Assembly (NCBI GenBank): GCA_045639845.1
Contig: JAZUDW010000107.1
Location: forward strand, 1 to 64,000
Reading direction: 5' to 3'
Source of the DNA: Colimorpha sp045639845
Lineage (GTDB): Bacteria > Bacteroidota > Bacteroidia > Bacteroidales > P3
DNA: 64,000 bases
The notes beneath the pieces were generated by a model that had not been told where the DNA came from, ran no database searches, and worked only from the letters and a program-made list of their open reading frames with translations. Position 1 is the first letter of the stretch. Every line of letters begins with the position of its first letter. Below, in pieces: positions 28,901 through 35,598 of the stretch. Made by a program: the position numbers and the translations under genes.

Positions 28901-30111
28901 TTGGCACTGGCCAGGTAACCCACGAAACCGCCTAACTGACTGGCTGTTGTTGTAAGGCTGCCTTTCACTTGCACTGAGGTATTGGCTATTGTCCAGTTCT
29001 CAAGACGCACGTTGGTAGTACATTGACCGATGAAACCTGCTTTGATGGCTTGCATCTCTGCTGTTGACTTGTTGGCCTCTGTGCCTATAATCACCTGTGC
29101 CGTACCGGTGGATGTGACACCTGTGACAGCAGTCTCTTGTGCAGCCACACCAAAAATGCCGCCGACGAACGAGCCGAGATTGAGAGCCACATTCGGATTA
29201 TCCGCATTGTTGTAGGTGAGCGAAGGTGCCGTAACATTCACATTGTCAACCGTACTATAGGTATTGATCTGACCGATGACGCCACCGATGAACGAATTCG
29301 CAACTGTCACTTTGTTAATCGTCACAGACGGATTGCTGACAGTGAGACCGCTGATAGTAGATACACCTTCAGCAGAGGTTCCTGCAAACTTACCGATAGC
29401 GGCACCAATGAAAGAAGCACCAGCATTGGTTACAGAGACAGTCACAGAAGGGCTAGTCACAGAACAGTTCGTGATGGTAGAGTTCTTTTGAACCGTTGCG
29501 GCCAAAGCTCCAATATAGTTCGTACCCGTGAGATTGGTGTAGCTGACGGTAACGCTGTTGACGTGAACACCCGTAATAGTTGCATACTGCGCCATGTTGC
29601 CCACAAAGGCACTGGTGTATGTTGTCGATCCAAGGTCAACCGCATCGGGTTGGGTGATGGTAACATGGCTGATGGTAAGGTTTTTCACCTCGGCACGATT
29701 ATCTGCAGAACCCTGAATAGTACCAAAGAGGGCATTACACTTGTTCGACACTGGCGTGATGGTATAGTTGCTGACAGTCTTGTTGTTACCATCAAGGTGG
29801 CCCTTGAAGGTTTTGGGGGCAGCACCAGCATAGGGCCAATCGTGGCCTCCGAGATCGATGTCGGCATTCAATTTCCAATAGGCAGTGCTATTGTGGGCCA
29901 ATGCGCCGAAAGCCACAAACTTGTTGGGATCGTCGATAATATAGGGATCTGATTCCACACCGGTGCCAGTGATACCAGCAGCAACAAGGGTGGTATATTG
30001 AGTGGTTCCATCCCATACGATAGGGCTTTGTGCCCATGCAATGCCTGTTCCTAATAAAAAGACAACAAGGAGCACCACCAGGTGCATTTTATAAATATAA
30101 TATTTATTCAT
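22957..30111 (-). CDS. Giant VYGGG-repeat surface protein (2384 residues)
   Basis: Signal peptide ends at IAWAQS. Residues ~30-110: exported-protein N-terminus with GVESDPYIIDDPNKFVAFG, the form that precedes GLUG repeats. Residues ~110-900: long series of GLUG-like units (G-S-x-x-G-G-F-x-G) alternating with Thr/Ser-rich strands. Around 1140-1190: Ig-like segment (ISISYQWYESD). From ~1200 (VFVDGTRGVDNAVGS) a right-handed beta-helix-like domain. From ~1600 to the end: about 25 [VI][YF]GGG units in the fixed order described for the 50645 gene, ending NTQVTIGESCTIAP. No T9SS sorting domain is visible. Probably an extracellular fibrous protein (inference). It has its own promoter and follows no other gene closely. 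Confidence 0.88.
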   Translation of the reverse strand: MNKYYIYKMHLVVLLVVFLLGTGIAWAQSPIVWDGTTQYTTLVAAGITGTGVESDPYIIDDPNKFVAFGALAHNSTAYWKLNADIDLGGHDWPYAGAAPKTFKGHLDGNNKTVSNYTITPVSNKCNALFGTIQGSADNRAEVKNLTISHVTITQPDAVDLGSTTYTSAFVGNMAQYATITGVHVNSVTVSYTNLTGTNYIGALAATVQKNSTITNCSVTSPSVTVSVTNAGASFIGAAIGKFAGTSAEGVSTISGLTVSNPSVTINKVTVANSFIGGVIGQINTYSTVDNVNVTAPSLTYNNADNPNVALNLGSFVGGIFGVAAQETAVTGVTSTGTAQVIIGTEANKSTAEMQAIKAGFIGQCTTNVRLENWTIANTSVQVKGSLTTTASQLGGFVGYLASANNAPLIVKKIKITGNSAVTVTGGITIGSQLAGFAGQFANANSANATITIGGNDATNEGVSIAGTTIVSVGGDITAASHIGGFSGYFVGRSQTGALITAKNVSLGTTNITLSGNTSVGSYYAGLVGLVAQGCNLDRWSITSATITHSGNITAGSYLGSAIGSITAAASYPSSATNFTIGTASITTGTTTSNNVVGSKIGLMGQASTNVTIDTWSVTSSIVTVNGNLVTTGSQVGGFVGNAASAAGAPLSINHITITGNTASSVTGNVSIASPLGGFAGQIAPANATNNYINITNTEITGTTSVAISGNVASGSQIGGFAGYLLGRSQTENAIQSSDISIGTASVTIGGQITTGSYLGGLAGVVDKTTVRDWKVTTGSNLTFNGNITAASYIGGAFGNVTGAANYPSVISNIDLPDLDINFNCDLTNAVYVGGIAGQLVPIATTPNKIEHCAVSGKMHSTGTHTFVHNMTYAFGGILGYTKQTAANKSEVNQCISKVDFDFSSITLATKSGSNYNMYNNGFVIGGILGRIEAPSSLPEHVLYSGKIYAPYAAVGPIVGIFFKANGTTYVYDDYSGENVTITEDWTKRKTWYYSDYKIGLLPALLNQTARTRNYTKTPEVIDGISYLTVDDSTFTIQNEIDVIKKQSKTILGYTLNNSNTKTGIYPQFTTNDATYAPYYMYYMQGVNAGTYMEDEELAEMFVEEGISFVPVMERTGDDASGYTFTVNPGDIPVPTDPGISISYQWYESDKTTPLVGSNASISLTNDQIMAAGNGVYCLVTLTVDGHDPISCWLYGTNAIVVFVDGTRGVDNAVGSTLRGWTPETAVKTIDNANLLLKPVADGGTWDKNYVVVIGILNPGTDVAFRSKGTNPAALTGKWGGVDYNGVIKIVKTGETGVNNTSTTNGFHNYVKGDTKFEYLTFRANKNTDDNNFFDCHGNSVWFGKGLVMTNFRNLSQGHGNINADQNIPEFTVLLTASNLNEEDISTYTIRSKPQTLTIESGHYGRIMAGRFTQAFFNNGGNTSHTILGSAAHPVWAVINIDIDKDNPNEGTVKREQGSNQGVKTDAFTCDINCIVAGLTDGSMYGDYEINVHGGKVEYIVGGNQGNPAANGSKTFVQPGGKSGNWGQWPNASFFGRSIINVEQNADLKDITIGNLYAGGLGRDVQDGKDATVVDMYMYGQTEINMKSGIVTGNIYGGGAGGVIGLNPWDMHVPYATTDANNATDAIMNGVQYGTWGSMPAGSPLASVTLHNSDGNGGYTPAPLSLELSSTTLNLSGGTINGSIYGGGCGFVNGMPSGVTMQGVGSVFGTSNVNVSGGMIVGSVYGGSQGAKDYYGSTNNYGQTINHIAEMNGSVNLNVTGTDELWPTIGGNIYGGGAGIASTSTQEYLRIATTGDIDLGELYASTINITIDLPASHPFLGNVYGGGEMGAVDGTTNITINGGVLGQVVDGNVVNGNVFGGGKGESGHPDKAKVTGTTYVNIEADANDEVMGDVYGGGELAQVVGDTRVDINSGPVRGDVYGGGSLADIVGNTSVNLNGGKLHSTYGGGLGSKVGINGATTNVEAHVTGNTTVVLNGSVVLGEIFGCNNLNGTPQGHVFVDIKTTTSKGTESQEHPYHVAAVYGGGNLAAYVPTNANDYTEVLVENCDNSIEDVFGGGNAATVPNTEVTIWGGLINRVFAGGNGASSPADVTNNTHLILHGGTINEVYGGSNSQGTIGGTIIVDVEAEAFGENNLCPIAVTDLYGGGNMAASNAGRITIGCTGEGSIANVYGGANKADVTGDINLNITGGNIGNVFGGNNNSGAINGNITVNVDWNNTCGSNALGNVYGGGHLAPYGTNETPRNPVVYVRNATITGDVFGGGLGGTAIVTGNPQVNIDTDCPDGEHSYNHQVTINGSVYGGGSAASVVGDPVVTTRGMDGDTKKVLIKNHVFGGGLGNTAQTDGSTTVNIYGNTEVEKNVYGGGNGGVVGGNTQVTIGESCTIAP

Positions 30112-30243
30112 ATCACTTTCTTTTCATCAAAAAGGCCATCTAAATATCTTTGCCAACAACCTATCTCACATCCATTATATCACTATAAATCACGTCAAAA
30201 AAAAACGCAATTCACATGAATCAATTCAATATTTTTTCAAATG

Positions 30244-30273
30244 CAAATATACAAAAAAAATACCATTCACCAA
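30244..30273 (-). promoter_or_regulatory. Promoter of the 2384-residue VYGGG gene
   Basis: Minus strand TTG (30271-30273), exactly 19 nt, TATATTTG (30244-30251). Both Bacteroidota boxes with canonical spacing; leader about 125 nt. Confidence 0.7.
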
Positions 30274-30361
30274 TCTTTTTTGAGTAATATGATGACGACA
30301 AATTGTGTCAAAAAAAAAACGAAAAAAAAGTAGAAGTTGTGAATATAAGATACCGTCAAAG

Positions 30362-30421
30362 GATTATCTGCATGTAGGTGATTACTTGATTTTGCCACAC
30401 CCACCATGGCTATTTGAACAA
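30362..30421 (+). repeat. Dispersed intergenic repeat, copy C
   Basis: GGATTATCTGCATGTAGGTG then ATTACTTGATTTTGCCACACCC; shares the core with copies A, B, D and E but diverges in the CTCTAGCAAT part. Confidence 0.7.
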
Positions 30422-30608
30422 TAATCTAACGACTATAAGACATATTGGTTCAACCATACAGATGGAAAACGCGAAGGGGATAGACCCATAGTAGAAATGG
30501 GGATAGTGCGGGATGCCAGCACCGCTTTGCGGATAATCATTGTATTTCATCATAAATCAATCAAATAATCATTTTTCTTTCACTTTTTCCTTTCTATCCT
30601 CATTGATG

Positions 30609-30738
30609 GACAGTGCCACAAGTGACACTCTTTTTAAAAATAATACGCGAGGGTATTTATTGACCACATCGACGAACTATTCAATAAACAAACCCGCGCG
30701 TATAGTTTATGTTTTAGACCGTCACTTGTGGCACTGTC
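30609..30738. repeat. 130-bp nested palindrome, MITE-like
   Basis: Outer arms are a perfect 18-bp inverted repeat, GACAGTGCCACAAGTGAC (30609-30626) and its complement (30721-30738). Inside, TACGCGAGGGTATTTATTGA pairs with TCAATAAACAAACCCGCGCG plus TA. The whole could fold as one long imperfect hairpin. No ORF, no T-run. Could be a non-autonomous mobile element or a structured RNA; one copy seen here. Confidence 0.7.
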
Positions 30739-30900
30739 TCCACTGTCGGATGCCGTTCCGATAATACAGAATTATGCCACTTGTATTGGACATACTGTTA
30801 GCCACAATAAAAGCGAGGGGGTAACGTTATTTAACAAATACCAACCAAGAGGGCATCCTCCCTTGGAGGCAATCTTCAACCACCCATGTAGGATAGCTCT

Positions 30901-30933
30901 GCCCTCGGAGTGCCTTCGGAGTGCCTTCGGAGT
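30901..30933 (+). repeat. 11-bp tandem repeat x3
   Basis: GCCCTCGGAGT, GCCTTCGGAGT, GCCTTCGGAGT in direct tandem, followed by GGTCTCGTCCC. A related array with the same flank lies in opposite orientation at 56140-56172. Confidence 0.75.
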
Positions 30934-31065
30934 GGTCTCGTCCCAGACACCTCACGGCCACGAGGCCACCAGCAACGCATATTGCGAGGAGGCATTGAGC
31001 ACTTGGAATCGGGAAAGAACGAGATCTGGCAGTCTCTTTTCCCCCATTATTAATCTGACGAATGG

Positions 31066-31100
31066 GCATGTAGGGTAGTATTGTTTGATTTCGAGATCAG
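31066..31100 (+). repeat. Degenerate repeat copy F
   Basis: GCATGTAGGGTAGTATTG then TTTGATTTCG aligns with GCATGTAGG.TGATTGCTTGATTCCG of the other copies with small insertions. Lies just upstream of rmuC. Confidence 0.45.
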
Positions 31101-31180
31101 AAGAAAATCACTAAAAAACAACATTTGTCCGATCGCCGTTCAACGGTCGCCCCAAATATTCACATAACGCCAACAACATT

Positions 31181-32560
31181 ATGCAAATCTACTGGATCGT
31201 AATAGCAGTATTGACAATAGCAAGCATGGTCGCGATTCTTTTGTTAAGAAAGATTCATCAGGAACGGATCTCTGCAGTGGTCCAAAGGATGCATGCCGAG
31301 TCTATGACCGAAAAATCACAATTGGAGACCGAGCGGGCTTTTCTGCTGCAACAGACAGACAGTCTCAATCACCAACTGAGGATGCAGGCCGACCAACACA
31401 AGGAAGAACTGCAACAACGGCTTGCCGACCAGCAGGCCTCTTTCGAAAGCCACCTACAGCAACAACTGATGCTCAAGGACCAGACCTACAGCGACGCACT
31501 CCGCACACAGCAGGCCCAGTTTCAGGCAACAATAGACAAAGTTTCGGAACAGCTGAAAAATGCGACCCACGAGATGCTCAAAGAACGCCAAAAGGAGTTT
31601 TCAGAAACGAGCAGAGAGAGCATAGACCAAGTGCTGCAGCCCTTGCGCAACAGTCTGACGATGATGCACGAGACCCTAGAGCGCAACACGCAACAGCATA
31701 GCGACCTAAGAGGAGAGCTTCGCACCAGCATAACCCACCTACTGCAACAGACGATGGCAACCAAAGAGAGTGCCGACCATCTAGCCCATGTGTTTGACCA
31801 CGGCAACCAGGCTCAAGGGGTATGGGGCGAGACGATACTCGATGAGTTGCTTTCTTCGCAAGGTCTGAGCGCCAACATACACTATCACCTCCAATCCACG
31901 CTCTCCCACCCCGATGGTTCCTCGATAGGTGGAACGCGGATTCGCCCCGATGTGGTGCTGCACCTGGACCACCAGCGGGAGGTAATCATCGATGCCAAAG
32001 TGTCGATGACTGACTATGTGGAATACCTCAACGCCACCACGACAGAGCAGCGTGAGCAGCACCTGAAAGCCCATATTGCCAGTTTGAGGAAACATGTCGA
32101 AGAGCTTTCACGCAAAGACTATACAGCGTACATTGCTCCGCCAAAGGTAAGGATGGACTATGTGATCATGTTCGTGCCCAACAGCGGTGCCCTCTGGACA
32201 GTACTCCACGCACAGCCGGACCTATGGCGCAAGGCCATGGAGAAAAACGTATATATTGCCGACGAGCAGTCGCTCTGTGCGGCACTCCGCATTGTGGAGA
32301 TGACGTGGAGGCAGATAGCACAGGTACGGAATCATGAGGAGGTGTATCGCATAGCCGAAGAAATGGTGCACCGTGTGGGGCATTTCGTCGAATGGTACAA
32401 CAACATAGGCGAAGCCCTCGAAAAAGCCCACCATGCTTACGAGGAGGGACAGAAGAAGCTGTCGGACAACGGACAGAGCATCGTCCAGTCGGCCAACAAA
32501 CTGATTCGTCTAGGTGTGCCCAACAGCAAGAAGCATCCGCTGCCTCCACCCAAAGAATAG
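31181..32560 (+). CDS. rmuC: DNA recombination protein RmuC
   Basis: 459 residues. N-terminal membrane anchor (residues ~4-21), then a long Gln/Glu-rich coiled coil (~25-200), then the RmuC nuclease-like domain (~205-430) with GVWGETILDELL, RIRPDVVLHL, EVIIDAKVSMTDYVEYL and DYVIMFVPNSGAL. The GxWGE, PDhhh and hhIDAKhs motifs correspond to the PD-(D/E)XK-type core proposed for RmuC, which limits inversions at short inverted repeats. It sits among palindromes and inverted repeats, which may be coincidence. The TAG stop abuts a MITE-like element. Confidence 0.95.
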   Translation: MQIYWIVIAVLTIASMVAILLLRKIHQERISAVVQRMHAESMTEKSQLETERAFLLQQTDSLNHQLRMQADQHKEELQQRLADQQASFESHLQQQLMLKDQTYSDALRTQQAQFQATIDKVSEQLKNATHEMLKERQKEFSETSRESIDQVLQPLRNSLTMMHETLERNTQQHSDLRGELRTSITHLLQQTMATKESADHLAHVFDHGNQAQGVWGETILDELLSSQGLSANIHYHLQSTLSHPDGSSIGGTRIRPDVVLHLDHQREVIIDAKVSMTDYVEYLNATTTEQREQHLKAHIASLRKHVEELSRKDYTAYIAPPKVRMDYVIMFVPNSGALWTVLHAQPDLWRKAMEKNVYIADEQSLCAALRIVEMTWRQIAQVRNHEEVYRIAEEMVHRVGHFVEWYNNIGEALEKAHHAYEEGQKKLSDNGQSIVQSANKLIRLGVPNSKKHPLPPPKE

Positions 32561-32782
32561 CCATTAGTGATGATAAAAAATAAATTGGTACGATTTTGCT
32601 TTAGATTGTTGAGATATTTTGGAGTTGAGACGAGAGAGCATAGCGGGCTATGAGAAGAAGTCCGGTGGACTTCGATAGTATTTCTGTAAGGATTGCGCAG
32701 CGGAGCAAGCAAAACGGAGAAAATCGTATCAAGTTGTGACGCCATTGTGTCCCAAGTTATTTTTTCATCATCACTTAATGGC
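32560..32782. mobile_element. MITE-like element with ~25-bp terminal inverted repeats
   Basis: Left end GCCATTAGTGATGATAAAAA plus ATAA; right end complement GCCATTAAGTGATGATGAAA plus AAATAA. The 223-bp interior has no ORF. The left end starts at the last base of the rmuC TAG stop. A partial copy of the right end lies at 5622-5680. No target-site duplication could be fixed by eye and no transposase is in the window. Confidence 0.6.
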
Positions 32783-32950
32783 GATAGCATTGGAATTAAT
32801 TTGCGATGATAAAAAAAACAAACGGGTGCACTCATGGATTGCCACTTTTTTACCAATACACAGCTAAACAATTATGAATAAACAAATTAAGAAATTATAA
32901 TATACATCCTGTTGAATCGTCGCTTGATATCTTTTTGCGCTAAAAATGCT

Positions 32951-33078
32951 TTGGGTGCTCCATTTCCTATTATATATTTATGGAAAAAGATTTATTATTA
33001 AAAAAAGATAGTTCTGTTTTAATAATAAATAAATTCATATAACTATTATATAGAAAATGGAGCACCCTGAGCACCCAA
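32951..33078. repeat. Long AT-rich hairpin 1
   Basis: Outer arms GGTGCTCCATTT (32954-32965) and AAATGGAGCACC (33055-33066); inner arms TTTATTATTAAAA (32991-33003) and TTTTAATAATAAA (33017-33029). The right flank carries a second partial arm, GCACCCAA (33071-33078), which also pairs with TTGGGTGC at 32951-32958. Confidence 0.7.
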
Positions 33079-33149
33079 GTATCCTTGGCTGCATAAATAT
33101 GATAGGGAAAGTTGAGACGATATTTTGAGTGTTTGTCCTCTGAATTTTG

Positions 33150-33185
33150 CCCCCTGTTATATATATAAATATATATAACAGGGGG
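33150..33185. repeat. Perfect 17-bp palindrome (hairpin 2)
   Basis: CCCCCTGTTATATATAT...ATATATAACAGGGGG: 36 bp, symmetric except at the centre. A GC clamp with an alternating AT core. Confidence 0.75.
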
Positions 33186-33366
33186 TACAAGTCTCGGCGT
33201 TTTGTAAAATAATGTCCGTCGCCATCTTCTCGTCAAAAAGGCCCTCTCAAAATATAAGCATTTGTAAATCAACTATAAATTTCCCAATACACGCTTGCGT
33301 CAAAGAGCAGACAGACAACCGAAGTCTTCTTGTTTATCTTCTATGCCCCCCTCAAAAAAAACGCGT

Positions 33367-33487
33367 AGGGTGTCAAGGGTGTAACTATATATATATACTT
33401 TTCGCGAAAAATTAATTAATTAAAAAGTTTCAACTTTTTTTAATTAATTATTTTTTCACACATATTATATAAGAAAGGTTACACCCT
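33367..33487. repeat. Long AT-rich hairpin 3
   Basis: Outer arms AGGGTGTAAC (33376-33385) and GTTACACCCT (33478-33487), both accompanied by a second GGGTGT/ACACCC copy (33368, 33489-33497); inner arms AATTAATTAATTAAAAAGT and ACTTTTTTTAATTAATT around 33410-33450. Same plan as hairpin 1: doubled GC-containing outer words, AT-rich inner stem. Confidence 0.7.
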
Positions 33488-33683
33488 CTTACACCCTGAC
33501 ACATATAGACACATATAGACAGATACTCTTGTGTGCCTGAAATGTCGAAAATGAAGAGCTCTGATTTTGAAAAGAAGAGCTTCTTCTTCGATTCATGCAG
33601 AACGCTGCTTAGCACATCGAAGACACTCTTCTTTAAAGAAGAAGAGACTTGCAGACTTCTGGACAGGTAACAAAAATAATTAT

Positions 33684-33785
33684 GATTTTCCGCATGTAGC
33701 TGATTGATTCCACCACACACTCTAGCAATTTATAACACGAATTGAAAAAGATCCCGAATTGGTAAATTAGTGAATTTTCTTTTCG
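33684..33785 (+). repeat. Dispersed intergenic repeat, copy D
   Basis: GATTTTCCGCATGTAGCTGA then TTGATTCCACCACACACTCTAGCAATTTATAACACGAAT (core split by short changes), then AAAGATCCCGAATTGGTAAATT. Closest to copy A, including the GATCCCGAATT extension. Confidence 0.8.
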
Positions 33786-33951
33786 GCACTCCACTTGTTT
33801 GAGTTGATGAATTAATGCGAAAATCTTTGATGGTGCATACATCATCGGTCTCTAATTCAAAACACAAAAAAAAATGGGATAGGTGGAAGGTTGCTCTGGC
33901 GGAGGAGTCTTATGATTCTTACTGTTGGGCGAACGCGGTTTAACGACAAAG

Positions 33952-34003
33952 CATCCTTCTTTGAGGGATGAAAACAAACGAAAACATCCCTCATTGAAGG
34001 ATT
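33952..34003. repeat. 19-bp stem-loop upstream of MATE promoter
   Basis: CATCCTTCTTTGAGGGATG (33952-33970), 14-nt loop, CATCCCTCATTGAAGGATT (33985-34003); arms pair with two or three mismatches. Ends about 65 nt before the MATE -7 box, so it could be an operator or the end of a separate transcript. Confidence 0.6.
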
Positions 34004-34069
34004 TGAAGTATCGTACGGTGAATTGACCGTAAATTTTATTATCCACACAAACCTGCTTGCTTTTTTTCG

Positions 34070-34077
34070 TATCTTTG
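34070..34077 (+). promoter_or_regulatory. Promoter -7 box for MATE gene
   Basis: TATCTTTG, then GCAC; predicted transcription start near 34083, 30 nt before the ATG at 34116. This argues against the in-frame upstream ATG at 34023. Confidence 0.65.
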
Positions 34078-34115
34078 CACACGAAACTGTTACTAGGGAA
34101 AGACCATATACAACT

Positions 34116-35465
34116 ATGAACCACGACAATAGAGACAATATTGACTTCGGCAACGGTGACGTAAAAAGGCTTTTTGGCACCATATTCGTACCCACGCTGC
34201 TGGGTATGCTGTTCAACATGGCGTTTATACTTACCGACGGCATCTTTGTGGGGCACGGTATCGGTGCCAACGGGTTGGCATCGATCAACCTGATAGCCCC
34301 AATCATGATGCTGGTGAACGGAGCTGGCGCTATGATGGGCATAGGTGCCAGCGTGGTGGCCGCCATCCACCTAAGCAAAGAGAACACGAAGGCAGCCCGC
34401 ATCAACGTCACCCAGGCATTCATAGCTTCGTGCGTGGTAGGCCTCTTGATGGGGCTCGTACTCTATACCTTCCCCAACTCGGTTCTCCATATATTGGGCG
34501 TGAGCAACACGCTTCACGAAAGCACAAAAGAATACTATCTGTGGTTTATTCCTACGTGCTTGCTATTCTTGATAGAGACGCTCGGCATGTTTGTGATCCG
34601 ACTCGATGGGTCGCCGCGCTACGCTATGATGGCCAACATCATACCTGCAGTGGTGAACATAGTCCTCGACTTCACCTTTATCTTCCCATGCCACATGGGG
34701 CTGCGGGGTGCTGCCTTGGCCACAGATTTCGGCGGCCTCGTAGGTGTGGCGATGGTAGCCTATTACATGCTGTTCAGAGTGAATACTTTAAAGCTCTACG
34801 GTCTCAAATTTAGTAAAACCAGCCTTACACTGAGCTTGCGCAACGTAGGCTACATGGTGAAGGTGGGGTTTTCGGGCCTGGTGGGCGAAGTGGCCGTGAG
34901 CATCATGATGCTTATGGGCAACATCATGTTTGCACACGCCGTAGGAGACCAGGGGGTGGCGGCATGGAGCGTGGCCTGCTACATATTCCCGCTTATATAT
35001 ATGGTGTATCTGGCCATCTCGCAGTCGGCACAGCCTATCATCAGTTTCAACTACGGCATCGGTCAACAAGAACGTGTGACGAAGACGTTTCGTCACAGCC
35101 TGGTGATTGCTTTTGCAAGCGGACTGCTTTTCACAATATTCATGGTGTCGGCACCCAGGGTGGTGATCGGCGCCTTTCTGGACTACAGCGCCGAGGCTTT
35201 CCCGATAGCCGTCCACGGCATCAGTCTCTTTGCTCTGGGCTTTGTGTTTACGGGTATCAACATCGGCTGCATCGGCTACCTGCAGAGCGTGGAGCGATCC
35301 AATAGTGCCACCTTGTTTATGATTATTCGAGGCATAGTACTGCCTGTGCTGCTCTTCGTGGCACTGCCAAACATCTGGGGCGTTGACGGGCTGTGGCTAT
35401 CGATACCGATTGCAGAAGTGATCACCATGATAGTTATTGCCTCATTATTATTGTTGAATCGTTGA
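34116..35465 (+). CDS. MATE family multidrug/cation exporter
   Basis: 449 residues, about 12 transmembrane helices, inner membrane. Two homologous halves typical of the family: TLLGMLFNMAFILTDGIFVG in helix 1-2 of the first and YMVKVGFSGLVGEVAVSIMM in the second. MATE proteins expel drugs or toxic organics using Na+ or H+; substrate cannot be told. The start MNHDNRD is chosen because the promoter box lies inside the longer ORF. Oddly, the last codons and TGA come from a 27-bp intergenic repeat also found at 63498-63524. Confidence 0.92.
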   Translation: MNHDNRDNIDFGNGDVKRLFGTIFVPTLLGMLFNMAFILTDGIFVGHGIGANGLASINLIAPIMMLVNGAGAMMGIGASVVAAIHLSKENTKAARINVTQAFIASCVVGLLMGLVLYTFPNSVLHILGVSNTLHESTKEYYLWFIPTCLLFLIETLGMFVIRLDGSPRYAMMANIIPAVVNIVLDFTFIFPCHMGLRGAALATDFGGLVGVAMVAYYMLFRVNTLKLYGLKFSKTSLTLSLRNVGYMVKVGFSGLVGEVAVSIMMLMGNIMFAHAVGDQGVAAWSVACYIFPLIYMVYLAISQSAQPIISFNYGIGQQERVTKTFRHSLVIAFASGLLFTIFMVSAPRVVIGAFLDYSAEAFPIAVHGISLFALGFVFTGINIGCIGYLQSVERSNSATLFMIIRGIVLPVLLFVALPNIWGVDGLWLSIPIAEVITMIVIASLLLLNR

Positions 35466-35476
35466 TTTGTTGATTT
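35450..35476 (+). repeat. 27-bp dispersed repeat, copy 1
   Basis: Starts ATTGTTGAATCGTTGATTTG and ends TTGATTT; identical to 63498-63524. It overlaps the MATE stop codon. Related looser words (TTGTTGAATTGTTGATT, AACAAATCAACA) occur at 47415-47440, 49118-49138 and 60637-60700. Confidence 0.8.
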
Positions 35477-35524
35477 GAATAAAGTGATGAGTGATCAGTG
35501 AACAGACGTTACCACCAGCAGACT

Positions 35525-35548
35525 CATTTGTCGGATCACTGATCACTT
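35525..35548 (+). repeat. 24-bp inverted repeat, left copy
   Basis: CATTTGTCGGATCACTGATC plus ACTT; perfect inverse of 36873-36896, bracketing the MGMT/LD-carboxypeptidase gene. Partial copies lie nearby at 35487-35515 and 35553-35575. Confidence 0.8.
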
Positions 35549-35598
35549 AAAGCAAACATTCGTCCGATCACTGATCTCTAATAAAAAAAGATCCATCC

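Larger units (their letters stand above)
30112..31180. other. Gene-free, repeat-rich stretch
   Basis: About 1.07 kb without a convincing gene. Holds the promoter of the giant gene (30244-30273), repeat copies C and F, a 130-bp palindrome (30609-30738) and an 11-bp tandem repeat (30901-30933) that recurs near 56140. The short ORFs here are made of these repeats. Confidence 0.65.
32783..34115. other. AT-rich gene-free stretch with three hairpins
   Basis: About 1.3 kb between the MITE-like element and the MATE gene without a credible gene. Holds three successive long AT-rich hairpins (32951-33078, 33150-33185, 33367-33487), repeat copy D, a 19-bp stem-loop (33952-34003) and the MATE promoter. 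A plus-strand ORF of 42 codons at 33543-33671 (MSKMKSSDFEKKSFFFDSCR...) is possible but unsupported. Confidence 0.55.

Noticed and set aside
33448..33720. 90-codon minus-strand ORF in the AT-rich gap
   Set aside because: Starts inside repeat copy D, Lys/Phe/Ser-rich, no family resemblance.
34023..34115. ATG 34023 as the MATE start
   Set aside because: A promoter box lies inside the extension and the added residues do not look like part of a MATE protein.
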